From: a virus
Virus record (IMG/VR): IMGVR_UViG_3300028559_000041
Location: 1-61,620 of that record
DNA length: 61,620 bases
Strand: one strand, 5' to 3'
In this document: positions 17,888 to 26,453 of the stretch, in pieces
Layout: every line of letters starts with the position of its first letter
Position numbering within the stretch: the first letter of the stretch is position 1
Program-made: the position numbers and the translations under genes
Notes under the pieces: model-generated
Told to the model about the DNA's origin: nothing
Databases searched by the model: none
What the model saw: the letters and a program-made list of their open reading frames with translations, nothing else

Positions 17888-18733
17888 ATGAACGCACATT
17901 TCATTGATATAGATATCGTACTAAATACTGACTCAAAACCTTGGATAATAGATAAGTCTAATCCAAATATACCAATAATGAAAATGGAAACTTCTGATTT
18001 TGACCTTTTCAAGTCTGGTATTTTAAGATCTCAGAATAATAAAATTAGTTTCAACGGTAAAGACTTCTGGTTATCTAATGATTTTATGAATAAATTAAAA
18101 ATAAAATCCAAAAGAAATAAATTTGATATTTCTAATTTAGGAATATCTATGCAAGAGTTTCTTAATCCAGATGTGACTGAAAATATAAAATTTGATGTAG
18201 ACATATCGTTATTTAGACCGATTATCAATACAAATGATGATATCTATATTATCTGTTCTAAAAACAAAAAATCTAATTTTGAAAAACAAATATCAAAACT
18301 AGAAGAGAAATTAGAAGAAATAGGATTAAAAGTTAAAAAATATTACTATATCTCTGAAACATTCTATAATAAAGATGAAGATAGAATTGCTTATCTAAAA
18401 TCTAAATTACTTATACAACACTTATTAGGATTAAAGACAGATGGTGATATATTCACAAATGAAGAGATTGATAACTACAATCAAATCACATTCTATGATG
18501 ATGATTTGAAGTCTATACAAATGTGTAGATATATTAACTCAGTTTTAGAAAAATTACTTCTAAAAACAGACAATAATATTAAAATTATAGTAAAAGATAA
18601 GATAAAAAATGATGATAATTTTCTTCTAATAAAAGAATATACTCACAATAAGTCGTTTAAATTTAAAGAATATAATGCTCAGTTAGAATATTCCAATATA
18701 ATTAAGAGCTTTGAAGGATTTAAAAATAAATAG
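17888..18733 (+). CDS. Unknown protein with weak HAD-like features
   Basis: 281 residues from the ATG at 17888; the upstream in-frame TTG-type start lies inside the terminator. The N-terminal MNAHFIDIDIVLNTDSKPW and the later YIICSKNKK, then QITFYDDDLKSI, recall the order of motifs in HAD-type phosphatases (D-x-D, T/S plus K, DDD), but the first motif does not have the usual D-x-D-x-T form. I treat it as unknown with a possible degenerate HAD fold. It is convergent with the 18736 gene, with two bases between stops. Confidence 0.6.
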   Translation: MNAHFIDIDIVLNTDSKPWIIDKSNPNIPIMKMETSDFDLFKSGILRSQNNKISFNGKDFWLSNDFMNKLKIKSKRNKFDISNLGISMQEFLNPDVTENIKFDVDISLFRPIINTNDDIYIICSKNKKSNFEKQISKLEEKLEEIGLKVKKYYYISETFYNKDEDRIAYLKSKLLIQHLLGLKTDGDIFTNEEIDNYNQITFYDDDLKSIQMCRYINSVLEKLLLKTDNNIKIIVKDKIKNDDNFLLIKEYTHNKSFKFKEYNAQLEYSNIIKSFEGFKNK

Positions 18734-18735
18734 TA

Positions 18736-19347
18736 TTAATTCTTCTTCTTCTTCATAGCCTCACTAATCAAATCATTTAACTTCTTACTATCTACAATAG
18801 TACCATCAGGATCATCTTTGGATGTATCTGATGACTTCATTGTAGCAGCAACCTCAGTTAAATCATCTCTAAACTTCTTATAATATTGTTCTAATTCAGT
18901 TCTTTGAGAAGATGAGAATTTAGAATTCTCTCTTATTTCACGTATTGTTTGGTTAATAACCTCATGCATTCTAGCAGAATTATCACCATTATCTACCTGA
19001 CGCATCTGAGTTAAGAAATTCTTCCTAGTCATCTTAGATAGGAAAAGTGTTTCTGCATAAACAATTGCGTCCTCGCGTAGTTTGTTCTTTATATAAGGAT
19101 GACTTTTTAGATCACCAAAATCTCCCAAATAAAGATCAACAAGTGATTCTATAACCTCCATACCTTTTTGAGCGACTACTGTTAGATCAGAATCGTAGTC
19201 ATAAAGTTCTATTTGACCAAGATCTGGTAGATCATCAAGTTTTGCTAGATGATTTGCTATATCGAAGTCTCTATTTTCCTCTTGAATTATATCGAATTCG
19301 TCATTTATTCTATTGTGTTCTTTCTGTGATTTTGACATTGTACCCAT
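18736..19347 (-). CDS. Unknown helical protein divergent from terminase
   Basis: 203 residues from the ATG at 19347 (MGTMSKSQKEHNRIND), preferred over an upstream non-ATG start because the AT-rich leader GTATATATACATTAATT sits directly before it. It is acidic, almost all helical, and ends in a Lys run. Its position back-to-back with the large terminase would allow a small-terminase (gp16-like) role, but I see no sequence signature for that. It could equally be a head or neck assembly protein. Confidence 0.6.
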   Translation of the reverse strand: MGTMSKSQKEHNRINDEFDIIQEENRDFDIANHLAKLDDLPDLGQIELYDYDSDLTVVAQKGMEVIESLVDLYLGDFGDLKSHPYIKNKLREDAIVYAETLFLSKMTRKNFLTQMRQVDNGDNSARMHEVINQTIREIRENSKFSSSQRTELEQYYKKFRDDLTEVAATMKSSDTSKDDPDGTIVDSKKLNDLISEAMKKKKN

Positions 19348-19407
19348 AATTAATGTATATATACTAAAAATTACCACACATCTAAATTTTCAAAAAAATT
19401 AAACATC

Positions 19408-21525
19408 ATGTCAAGACAAATAATTTGGACAACTAAAATGGTTGAGGAAGCGACTGATAAACTGAGTAATGGATTTTTACTAAAAAGAGTAGAGAATCCA
19501 TTTTTCGAAAATGTTATAGGTCTAAGATCATCTGGTCTAACTTTTAAAATGTCCAATGATGAACAGGAAGAATATATTAAATGCGCACTAGATATTCATT
19601 ATTTCGCTAGAACATACTGTTACATCAAAGGAGAAGAAGGACAACCAATAATAATACCACTAAGAGATTATCAAAATGAAATATTAGATAACTTCTTTAA
19701 TAATAGATTTAATATACTAATGGCTAGTAGACAGATTGGTAAAACAATTTGTTCATCAATAATGATGTTACACTATGTTCTTTTTAATAATAATAAAAAT
19801 GTATTAGTAACAGCTAATAAATTAGACACAGCGGTTGAAGTATTAGATAAAATAAGAGAAATATATCAAAGACTTCCATTTTTCCTTCAACAAGGAATAA
19901 TAAACTGGAACCAAAAATTTATGGTTTTTGATAATAAGAGCAGAATTAAAGGATTCGCAACAACAAAGACATCATCAATAGGTCAAACTGCTGACTTTTT
20001 ATATTTAGATGAGTTTGCTTATCTACCAGATAATATTGCAGATAAATTTTACAAATCGGTATTTCCAACCGTATCAAACATAGAAAATTCTAAAATTATT
20101 ATAACATCAACACCTAATGGATTTAATCTATTTCATAGGTTATTAAGTGATGCTGAAAAACCAGAAGATGAGAAATCATCATATTGTGCCAAAAGAGTTT
20201 ATTGGTGGCAAGTTCCGAAGAGGTTCTCTACTTATATTAGATTAAATCCTAAAAAAGTAGAAGAATATGAAATAAACAGAGATGAATTACTTAATTACTT
20301 AATTGAAAAATATCCAAAAAATGAACATTCTCTAAAATATAATAACGAATTAAAAAAGTGGGTAATAACGACCTTAAATAATAGTGATTGCACTGAGGAA
20401 AATATTTTATCAGAAAGCTTTAATGGAATTAGATTATTAGAATTCGCAGATATAACCACTTGGAAAAAAGAAACTATCAAGGACATAGGAGGCGAAGAAG
20501 CATTTAATCAGGAATATGATTTGAGATTTATAAACTCATCAAGAAGTCTTCTAAGCGAAACGTTGATTGATAAAATGACAAAAAATAAAAAGACATATGA
20601 ATGGGAACCTCTAGACGAGTTTGAAAAACTTAAATTCTCATATCAAGACTTAAAATGGATAAAAGATGATGAAGTATATCTACCGATTCAAAGAAAAACT
20701 CAAAAAATTATTATATCAGTTGATGTTGCTGAAGGATTAGGTCAAGACTACTCAATAATTAACATATTTAAAATTGATGTAAAATCTAAAGAACTAATTG
20801 AACAACAAAAACATAAATATAAATCTATTGTCGATTTCTTCAGATTGGAACAAATAGGGATGTATAGAAATAATCTAGTATCTGTACAACAACTATCAGA
20901 AGTACTATACATACTAGCATTTGAATACTTTAATCCAGATAATGTGAAGATTGTACTTGAGATTAACGCATATGGAAATGAACTACTAGCTCATTTACCT
21001 CAAGTATTTGATGGTCGGAATGATTATGGTTCATCTATATTCTTTAGATTCAAACACAGAGCAGATGCTACAGAAGAAAAAATAGGACTTAAAGTCGGTG
21101 AGAATAAAAACCTACTAGTTAAAGAGTATCAAGATAAGATGGAAGACCAGTCAATTATAATAACAAATGAGGTCAATATTAATGAGATAACAACTTTTAT
21201 AAAACACACAACAAATGCCGGAAATACTAGATATGCTGCAGATGGATCATCACATGATGATACAGTTATGACGATTGTAGATATGTGTGCTATTTTTCAA
21301 AAAAATGATTTCAAACAAATAGTAGAAGAATATGCTGAAACAATTATAGACAAATCTCTATTTAACTATATAAATGATACAATAAATACATTGGAATATG
21401 TTGAACCTGTTAATTACTCACAACTTTTAGAAATTAGGAGGAAAAATAAAATACAATATAAATATAAGAGTGATATAATACAAAAAAATATAGATAATCC
21501 ATTCAAAAATAATAACTTTTTATGA
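19408..21525 (+). CDS. Large terminase subunit (T4 gp17-like)
   Basis: 705 residues. The ATPase domain has a Walker A variant ASRQIGKT (residues 106-113), Walker B with catalytic Glu LYLDEFA (198-204) and coupling motif TSTPNG (233-238). The RNase-H-like nuclease domain shows SVDVAEGLGQD (about 437-447), LEINAYG (about 519-525) and SHDDTVM (about 614-620), the three acidic metal sites. It pumps DNA into the prohead and cuts the concatemer. Its stop overlaps the next ATG (ATGA), so the 21522 gene is coupled to it. Confidence 0.93.
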   Translation: MSRQIIWTTKMVEEATDKLSNGFLLKRVENPFFENVIGLRSSGLTFKMSNDEQEEYIKCALDIHYFARTYCYIKGEEGQPIIIPLRDYQNEILDNFFNNRFNILMASRQIGKTICSSIMMLHYVLFNNNKNVLVTANKLDTAVEVLDKIREIYQRLPFFLQQGIINWNQKFMVFDNKSRIKGFATTKTSSIGQTADFLYLDEFAYLPDNIADKFYKSVFPTVSNIENSKIIITSTPNGFNLFHRLLSDAEKPEDEKSSYCAKRVYWWQVPKRFSTYIRLNPKKVEEYEINRDELLNYLIEKYPKNEHSLKYNNELKKWVITTLNNSDCTEENILSESFNGIRLLEFADITTWKKETIKDIGGEEAFNQEYDLRFINSSRSLLSETLIDKMTKNKKTYEWEPLDEFEKLKFSYQDLKWIKDDEVYLPIQRKTQKIIISVDVAEGLGQDYSIINIFKIDVKSKELIEQQKHKYKSIVDFFRLEQIGMYRNNLVSVQQLSEVLYILAFEYFNPDNVKIVLEINAYGNELLAHLPQVFDGRNDYGSSIFFRFKHRADATEEKIGLKVGENKNLLVKEYQDKMEDQSIIITNEVNINEITTFIKHTTNAGNTRYAADGSSHDDTVMTIVDMCAIFQKNDFKQIVEEYAETIIDKSLFNYINDTINTLEYVEPVNYSQLLEIRRKNKIQYKYKSDIIQKNIDNPFKNNNFL

Positions 21526-22367
21526 AAAAAATAGAAATAATACAAAACGTTGAAGAGAGTAAAGATATAGAATTGGTCAAATTGACCGAATATCAACTAT
21601 TAGATCTAATTAATAAGGATGGTCTAATGGAAGTTTTAACAAACTACGAAGTTCCTGAGGATTTTATACTAAAATGGGGTACTGGTGACTCTGAATTTAA
21701 TGGTATTGATAAATCGTTAGTCATATCAATAATGAATCTTTCAGAAGATTTTATAAAAGCTGCTCTAATTAGTGAGTATTTTAATCTTGATGATATTTCC
21801 GAATTAAATATGATCACATATTCTGGTTTAACAGAAGAATTTATCAATGAATATGAAAGTTATATAAATTGGAGTAGAATGATATTATACCTATCATCTT
21901 CTGATAAAATTGAAAATATTGAAAAATTTGAATCAATTATTGAAAAGAACAATCTATGGAATCTTATAAGTGCGAATCCACTACCAATAGATTTTATAAG
22001 GAAAAATAAAGGAAAAATTGACTGGAAGATAGCATCTATTGTAAATAAATTCACAGAGGATGAAAGGACCGAATTCAATGATCTAATTATCAAATACACT
22101 GATGTAGTTCCATTAAATGATTTAACAGAAGAAGTATATACAGTAAGTGATATTAGAAAATTAATAAAATTATCAAATCTTAATCAAGATCGGGACATCA
22201 CTGTGAGCAGTACTGAAGATCTAAAATCTAAACTAGATAGAGTAAATAAAGTAGAAGAAGAGAATTTAAGATTTGAGGTAAAACATAAAATTGAAAGATT
22301 AACGAGAGAAGATCTCTTAAAGATTAAGGAAACTATAAGACAATCTGAAACAAAAAAGTCCTCATAA
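21522..22367 (+). CDS. Unknown protein coupled to terminase
   Basis: 281 residues, very acidic. The middle has several loosely repeated units of the type L-x-x-x-F-I-x-x-x-x-x-x-I-x-W (LSEDFIKAAL, LTEEFINEYESYINW, LPIDFIRKNKGKIDW). This resembles repeat sequences in other large-phage proteins of unknown role. A charged coiled coil closes the protein (residues 230-275). Translational coupling to terminase suggests a packaging or head-associated job, but no family is recognised. Confidence 0.65.
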   Translation: MKKIEIIQNVEESKDIELVKLTEYQLLDLINKDGLMEVLTNYEVPEDFILKWGTGDSEFNGIDKSLVISIMNLSEDFIKAALISEYFNLDDISELNMITYSGLTEEFINEYESYINWSRMILYLSSSDKIENIEKFESIIEKNNLWNLISANPLPIDFIRKNKGKIDWKIASIVNKFTEDERTEFNDLIIKYTDVVPLNDLTEEVYTVSDIRKLIKLSNLNQDRDITVSSTEDLKSKLDRVNKVEEENLRFEVKHKIERLTREDLLKIKETIRQSETKKSS

Positions 22368-22379
22368 GAGGACTTTTTT
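22352..22379. terminator. Bidirectional terminator between terminase operon and ClpS-like gene
   Basis: Stem AAAAAAGTCCTC (22352-22363) with GAGGACTTTTTT (22368-22379), loop ATAA. It includes the last codons of the 21522 gene. Confidence 0.85.
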
Positions 22380-22380
22380 G

Positions 22381-22662
22381 TTAGTTAGCTTCCATTGTAA
22401 CCGATAATCCGGCATCTCTTAGCTTATCTTTCATAGTTGAGATTGTCTCAAGATCCCCATACTTAACATCACACTCGCCTTTAAAGTGAACAATATGAGC
22501 GCATTGGTTCGCTTGCTCGAATTCATGTCCACATATTTTAACTAGACAAGTTATTACCCAATCGAATGAATTGTAATCATCATCTGATAAAATTAACCTC
22601 CAGGGTTGAGACAAAATATGTTCAACTTCTGATTTTGTTTTCTTTTTTGTAATTGTGTTCAT
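22381..22662 (-). CDS. clpS-like: ClpS-like adaptor of the Clp protease
   Basis: 93 residues. After a flexible 18-residue N-terminus it follows the ClpS core throughout: PWRLILSDDDYNSFDWV (residues 20-36), CLVKICGHEFEQANQCA (39-55), IVHFKGECDV (57-66) and L-x-x-x-GLSVTME at the end. The acidic DDDY (27-30) and H59 match the residues of E. coli ClpS that hold the alpha-amino group of N-degron substrates. ClpS hands such substrates to ClpA/ClpC for degradation. The spelling, especially VKICGH-x-x-E-Q-A-x-Q-C-A and VH-x-K-G, is close to Bacteroidota ClpS, so it was probably taken from a host. It overlaps the upstream endonuclease stop by four bases. Confidence 0.8.
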   Translation of the reverse strand: MNTITKKKTKSEVEHILSQPWRLILSDDDYNSFDWVITCLVKICGHEFEQANQCAHIVHFKGECDVKYGDLETISTMKDKLRDAGLSVTMEAN

Positions 22663-23558
22663 AAAATAGATTTTATTTGTGTTAATTTTTTATTATTTAA
22701 TATTAGTAAGTTTATATTATTTTTTTCAAGAAAGTTTTTCTTAATATTATCTCTATATATTTGATTGTAATAGACCTTATCTCCTCCCCAACATTCAATA
22801 GACTTATAATGTTGCACACCATGAACTTCGATTATCAGATTTTTTTCCGGAAGATAGAAATCAAATCTTAATTTTCTATTCGTTTTTGGGTTTACTAAGC
22901 CTTCAAAAGTTTTTTCACGAATATATTTTATATTTTTTTCATCAAGATATTTTAGAATATAATTTTCAGCGTACTTTAGATCAGTATTGGAACAATAAGG
23001 ACAACCTCTCTGACCATGTATGAAGGAATTCATAGACTTAAGATGTATTCTTTTACAGATGTTATGTCTGATGGACACTTTAGAATTACAATTACTCACC
23101 TCTTCTAATATTGTATAATCGTCGCACCAAATTTCTTTACATCTATAAATCCAATACTGATGTGATTTATGAGAATATTTGGAACAGGATTTACAAGCAT
23201 TTTTATGGTTAATATGGTTATTCATTGTCATTTCCAAGATAAGTCCACATTTCTTGTGGATAACCTGTACTTTATGTTTACTATTTTTTGGTTCATTTAA
23301 AATTTCAAATTCATAATTGTGAGTATCATCACTTAATTTTTGCCACTCTTGTTTTGTCTTCTTTTTCTTATTGTTACAATAGACACAGTATCTTTTGAGG
23401 TGGTTATTCAATCTTATTTGTAGAACTTTTTCACATTTCTTATGAAGAACTTTCACAATATGTTGACCACTCTGTGGATCTTCCAATATTTCAAATTCGG
23501 AATTATATTTCAAGTCACTCTCAATTTGCCACTCATATCTTGTTTTTCTTTTTGACAT
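22659..23558 (-). CDS. Zinc-ribbon / PD-(D/E)xK endonuclease, probable homing type
   Basis: 299 residues. Three or four repeats of about 65 residues each start with a W-x-x-x-x-x and hold H-K-K-C and CxxC zinc-ribbon halves (RYCVYCNNKKK, CKSCSKYSH, CPYCSN). The C-terminal nuclease shows FDFYLPEKNLIIEVHGVQHY with a preceding E in YAENYILKYL, the D-x(n)-E-x-x of PD-(D/E)xK enzymes. The same nuclease type ends the 40929 gene. It sits between ClpS and the HAD gene with its own TTAATATATA box. Confidence 0.7.
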   Translation of the reverse strand: MSKRKTRYEWQIESDLKYNSEFEILEDPQSGQHIVKVLHKKCEKVLQIRLNNHLKRYCVYCNNKKKKTKQEWQKLSDDTHNYEFEILNEPKNSKHKVQVIHKKCGLILEMTMNNHINHKNACKSCSKYSHKSHQYWIYRCKEIWCDDYTILEEVSNCNSKVSIRHNICKRIHLKSMNSFIHGQRGCPYCSNTDLKYAENYILKYLDEKNIKYIREKTFEGLVNPKTNRKLRFDFYLPEKNLIIEVHGVQHYKSIECWGGDKVYYNQIYRDNIKKNFLEKNNINLLILNNKKLTQIKSIL

Positions 23559-23562
23559 AAGT

Positions 23563-23572
23563 TATATATTAA
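23563..23572 (-). promoter_or_regulatory. TTAATATATA box before the 22659 endonuclease
   Basis: Exact minus-strand copy, 4 bases before the ATG at 23558. Confidence 0.3.
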
Positions 23573-23602
23573 CTAAGTCAAACTCCCTAGATATAATTAG
23601 GA

Positions 23603-24112
23603 TTAATTATTATATATTTTTTGTGTTTTGTTTACTACATCAATGATGATAATTTGACAATTTTGTGTTGTTGCCCAATCTCCAAATTTATCCAAATGTT
23701 CTTGTCTATCATCATACATAACGAATGAATTTGGTTTGTGTACCTTTATAAGATTCTCAAAAAGTCGTTTTTTAAATAAAAAAGTATCCATACCTGGATT
23801 ACAATGTACTTCATCAAACTCTAACTCATATAAATCCAATACCTTCTGAACATCCTTTTTCAATTTATTTAAACGACCAGTTGCTAAAACAACATACGAG
23901 TCTTTGTCTGATAGATGTTCTAAATAATCAGTATAAACTTCTGTATTTAGTGGAATTTGAAAAACATCCAAATCAAGTGATTCTCCTCTACCCCACCAAC
24001 CTGGATATGGCCATTCACCACCCGTCTTATTTTTAAATACCACCTTACCAGATTCTGGTTCGGGAGTATAACACATCGTGCCATCAAAATCAAATGATAC
24101 TACTTTTTTCAT
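23603..24112 (-). CDS. HAD-family phosphatase (Swiss-army-knife RNA-repair-like)
   Basis: 169 residues from the ATG at 24112 (an in-frame TTG lies directly before it). Motif I is SFDFDGTMCYTP (D7, D9), motif II is VLATGRLNK, and motif IV is VMYDDRQEHL, all in HAD order. The D-D-R-x-x-H/E ending of motif IV is typical of the HAD domains in RNA-repair-like phage proteins. It probably hydrolyses a phosphomonoester; the substrate, perhaps a nucleic acid end or nucleotide, cannot be told from the sequence. Confidence 0.75.
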   Translation of the reverse strand: MKKVVSFDFDGTMCYTPEPESGKVVFKNKTGGEWPYPGWWGRGESLDLDVFQIPLNTEVYTDYLEHLSDKDSYVVLATGRLNKLKKDVQKVLDLYELEFDEVHCNPGMDTFLFKKRLFENLIKVHKPNSFVMYDDRQEHLDKFGDWATTQNCQIIIIDVVNKTQKIYNN

Positions 24113-24184
24113 CAAAGAGATAATTTATTAAGATATATATATATATATTATATACAAATATATCAAAAAAAATAATACAAACAA

Positions 24185-24613
24185 ATGTTAAATAAATTTT
24201 TTCACTATTTTAGTTTTAAAGACATAACTCTAATTATTATGGCATCTCTATGTATATTCATGTTCATAAGTTATATAAATACATCAAATTCTAGTAAAAG
24301 AGAAATAAAGAGAATTGAGCAAGAGAGTAAAGAGATACAAAAAGAAAGAAACAGACTCACTATCGAAAATATTAGACTAAAAGGTGAAGAAAAGAATATT
24401 CAAAAAAGAATACAAAAATATCAATCAAGTATAGATTCAGTACAAACTCTATTAAATACTAAGCAAGTTGAATTAAACTATGCACTTGGTAAATTAAAAA
24501 AGAATAAAGAACAGTTAGAAAAAACCAAAAAGGAAATTGAAAAACTTCAAAAAAATCCTATAAAAAGAAAAGGTAACGAATTATTAAACTCGATAAAAGA
24601 AAAAACAAAATAA
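24185..24613 (+). CDS. Inner-membrane spanin-like protein
   Basis: 142 residues: short cytoplasmic N-terminus, one membrane helix (ITLIIMASLCIFMFISYI, residues 14-31), then a long charged coiled coil to the end. This is the topology of an i-spanin, the inner-membrane half of the complex that fuses inner and outer membranes in the last step of lysis. It is two bases upstream of a second coiled-coil envelope protein, as spanin pairs usually are. The long ATATAT leader (24140-24155) may hold its promoter. Confidence 0.55.
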   Translation: MLNKFFHYFSFKDITLIIMASLCIFMFISYINTSNSSKREIKRIEQESKEIQKERNRLTIENIRLKGEEKNIQKRIQKYQSSIDSVQTLLNTKQVELNYALGKLKKNKEQLEKTKKEIEKLQKNPIKRKGNELLNSIKEKTK

Positions 24614-24615
24614 TT

Positions 24616-25116
24616 ATGAAAAATATACTATTGACTATACTAATCTTGATAATACCTACTTTATCATTCTCACAAAATCGTGATCTACCTCAATATTTCA
24701 TTGAAGGTGGTGATACCATCGGTATTTTACTATCAATTGAACAAGTTCAAAAGCTTGATAATAACTCTCAACTATTAGATTTATTCAAACAACTTCAAAT
24801 TGACTGTGATAATATTGAGACCAGTTATGCCGGAGTAATTAATAAATGTAATGAAAAAATTGCATTGTTAGAATTAAATTTATCAGATTTAAGAAATCAA
24901 AGTCTAGAAAAAGATGATTTAATATCAAATCTAAAAACTCAATTATCAAACTCGGAGAGTAATAAATCACTATGTGATGTACAAATAGGTAAAAAAGATG
25001 ATGAAATATCTCTTCTAAAGTCTGATTTAAGAAAGGAAAAGTTTAAAAAATGGGTCAGCACCGGTGGTAATGTAATATTAGCAGCAGCCGCGGTGTTTTT
25101 ATTACTTAAATTGTAA
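24616..25116 (+). CDS. Exported coiled-coil membrane protein, spanin or lysis partner
   Basis: 166 residues. A typical signal peptide (MKNILLTILILIIPTLSFSQ) is followed by a coiled coil with three Cys residues, and the C-terminus is a hydrophobic segment (about residues 147-166, VILAAAAVFLLLKL). It would lie in the periplasm and be anchored at its C-terminus. No lipobox Cys is present, so it is not a standard o-spanin lipoprotein. Position right after 24185 suggests they act together in lysis. A structural or adhesion role is an alternative. Confidence 0.5.
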   Translation: MKNILLTILILIIPTLSFSQNRDLPQYFIEGGDTIGILLSIEQVQKLDNNSQLLDLFKQLQIDCDNIETSYAGVINKCNEKIALLELNLSDLRNQSLEKDDLISNLKTQLSNSESNKSLCDVQIGKKDDEISLLKSDLRKEKFKKWVSTGGNVILAAAAVFLLLKL

Positions 25117-25168
25117 AAAGTGAGTTTTAAACTATAATATATAACTAATAAAAAATATTTTTGTTAAG

Positions 25169-25747
25169 ATGAAGCATCTAAGAAAATTTGAAAAACACAG
25201 AAACTTGAGAAAATCATCCGGTGAAGTAAAAAATCCCGTTAATGAGTCAGTTCTACAAGTTAATGATATCTACAAAGTAAGAGTTTTGGTAGATGTTCCA
25301 CAATCACTAGTTAATTCTTATGTGAAGAAAGCAAAAGATGAGTTAGGTAAAAACGTTCGTCAATTTTACGGAGACATGGATATAGCTGAAGAATTGGTTA
25401 AAAACGTCGTAATGGCAGGACTAACAATAGATACTATACCAGCAACTTCTTTAGTTGGTGGAGAGGCACAAACACAGGCTCAAGGACAATCTCAACCTCA
25501 GGTTCAAGTAGAGCCGCAAGCACAGCCGCAAGCACAGCCGCAAGCACAGCCGCAAGCACAGCCTCAAGCACAGCCGCAAGCACAGCCGCAAGCACAGGCA
25601 CAACCTCAAGGACAATCTCAACCTCAAGTTCAAGTAGAAGCACAGCCGCAAGGTGAAGGAGAATATGAAGAGGTTGGTGATGAAGATGAAGAAAAAGAAG
25701 AGGGTCAAGAAGAAGAAGAAACTGGCGAAGAAGAACTTCCGATTTAA
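25169..25747 (+). CDS. Tagged protein with Gln-Ala-Pro repeat
   Basis: 192 residues starting MKHLRKFEKHRNLRKS, a tag variant. Residues 30-90 form a compact domain of unknown type. Residues 95-160 are a low-complexity Q-A-Q-P repeat, and the end is a run of Glu and Asp. Such flexible tails are common in virion proteins. Upstream TATAATATATAACTAATAAA may be its promoter. Function unknown. Confidence 0.7.
   Translation: MKHLRKFEKHRNLRKSSGEVKNPVNESVLQVNDIYKVRVLVDVPQSLVNSYVKKAKDELGKNVRQFYGDMDIAEELVKNVVMAGLTIDTIPATSLVGGEAQTQAQGQSQPQVQVEPQAQPQAQPQAQPQAQPQAQPQAQPQAQAQPQGQSQPQVQVEAQPQGEGEYEEVGDEDEEKEEGQEEEETGEEELPI
25511..25605 (+). repeat. 12-base tandem repeat encoding QAQP
   Basis: About seven copies of cagccgcaagca with few changes. 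It is much more GC-rich than its surroundings and probably expands and shrinks by slippage. Confidence 0.9.
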
Positions 25748-26370
25748 ATCTTATTTGATTTTTTAAGGTTATCCAAAGCCCAAAGTGGTTGGAAATTTGT
25801 ATAGTGATTAAGTTTAATCAAGTCGTCACAATTTTTGGCACTTGAAACTGGAACAATATGATCCAACTGCCAACCACTCATGTCTTTTCCATAGTTTTCC
25901 CAAGACATTCCATCAAGGAATAATGACTCCAAGTGAATTTTAAATTCATGAATTTCACATCCTATAATTTCTCTTGTCTTTGAACACTTATTAAATCCTA
26001 GTTGGTTTAGACTTTCACGTATCCTATTTCTGATTGAAATTGATAATTTAAAAAGAGGATCGATTTGCTTTCTATTTTTGATATAGCTTCTATTATATGT
26101 TCGTTTATAGTCCTTATACTTTTCTGAATTCTCATACTCTCTCCTCTTTTCACTATTTTCATATCCTTTTCTGTGATTTTTCTTGTAATCTATTCTTTTC
26201 TCATCGGTCTTCAATTTCTCAAGATATGATATTCTTTTATCCGTTTTTTGATATTCTCTATCATATTTCTTTGCACACTCTTTACAACAACTTCTGTAAG
26301 AATTTTTTCTTCTTGAAAAGCTCGATATCTCTTTTTCAATTCCACATTGAGTGCACTTTTTATATTCCAT
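25744..26370 (-). CDS. HNH endonuclease with N-terminal zinc finger
   Basis: 208 residues. N-terminal C-x-x-C-G-x-x-K-x-x-x-x-F and CCKECAKKY form a zinc finger of the type common in phage HNH proteins. A basic helical linker with Y-E-N-S-E-K repeats leads to the C-terminal HNH: GWQLDHIVPVSSAKN, then H and N in NHYTNFQPLWALDNLKKSNK. It overlaps the tagged QAQP gene by four bases tail to tail. Probably a free-standing homing endonuclease. Confidence 0.8.
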   Translation of the reverse strand: MEYKKCTQCGIEKEISSFSRRKNSYRSCCKECAKKYDREYQKTDKRISYLEKLKTDEKRIDYKKNHRKGYENSEKRREYENSEKYKDYKRTYNRSYIKNRKQIDPLFKLSISIRNRIRESLNQLGFNKCSKTREIIGCEIHEFKIHLESLFLDGMSWENYGKDMSGWQLDHIVPVSSAKNCDDLIKLNHYTNFQPLWALDNLKKSNKI

Positions 26371-26453
26371 AAATAAATTTGTTTTATTGTATATATAAAA
26401 AGGACAAGCTCAAGCTCAATATTTTATGATATTTTTTTATTTATATATAGTAT

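Noticed and set aside
18736-19347. Small terminase by position
   Set aside because: No recognisable gp16 sequence and on the opposite strand from gp17; recorded only as a possibility.
25434-25708. Two open frames antisense to the QAQP repeat gene (Leu-rich, membrane-like)
   Set aside because: They arise only from the 12-base repeat read backwards; no start context.
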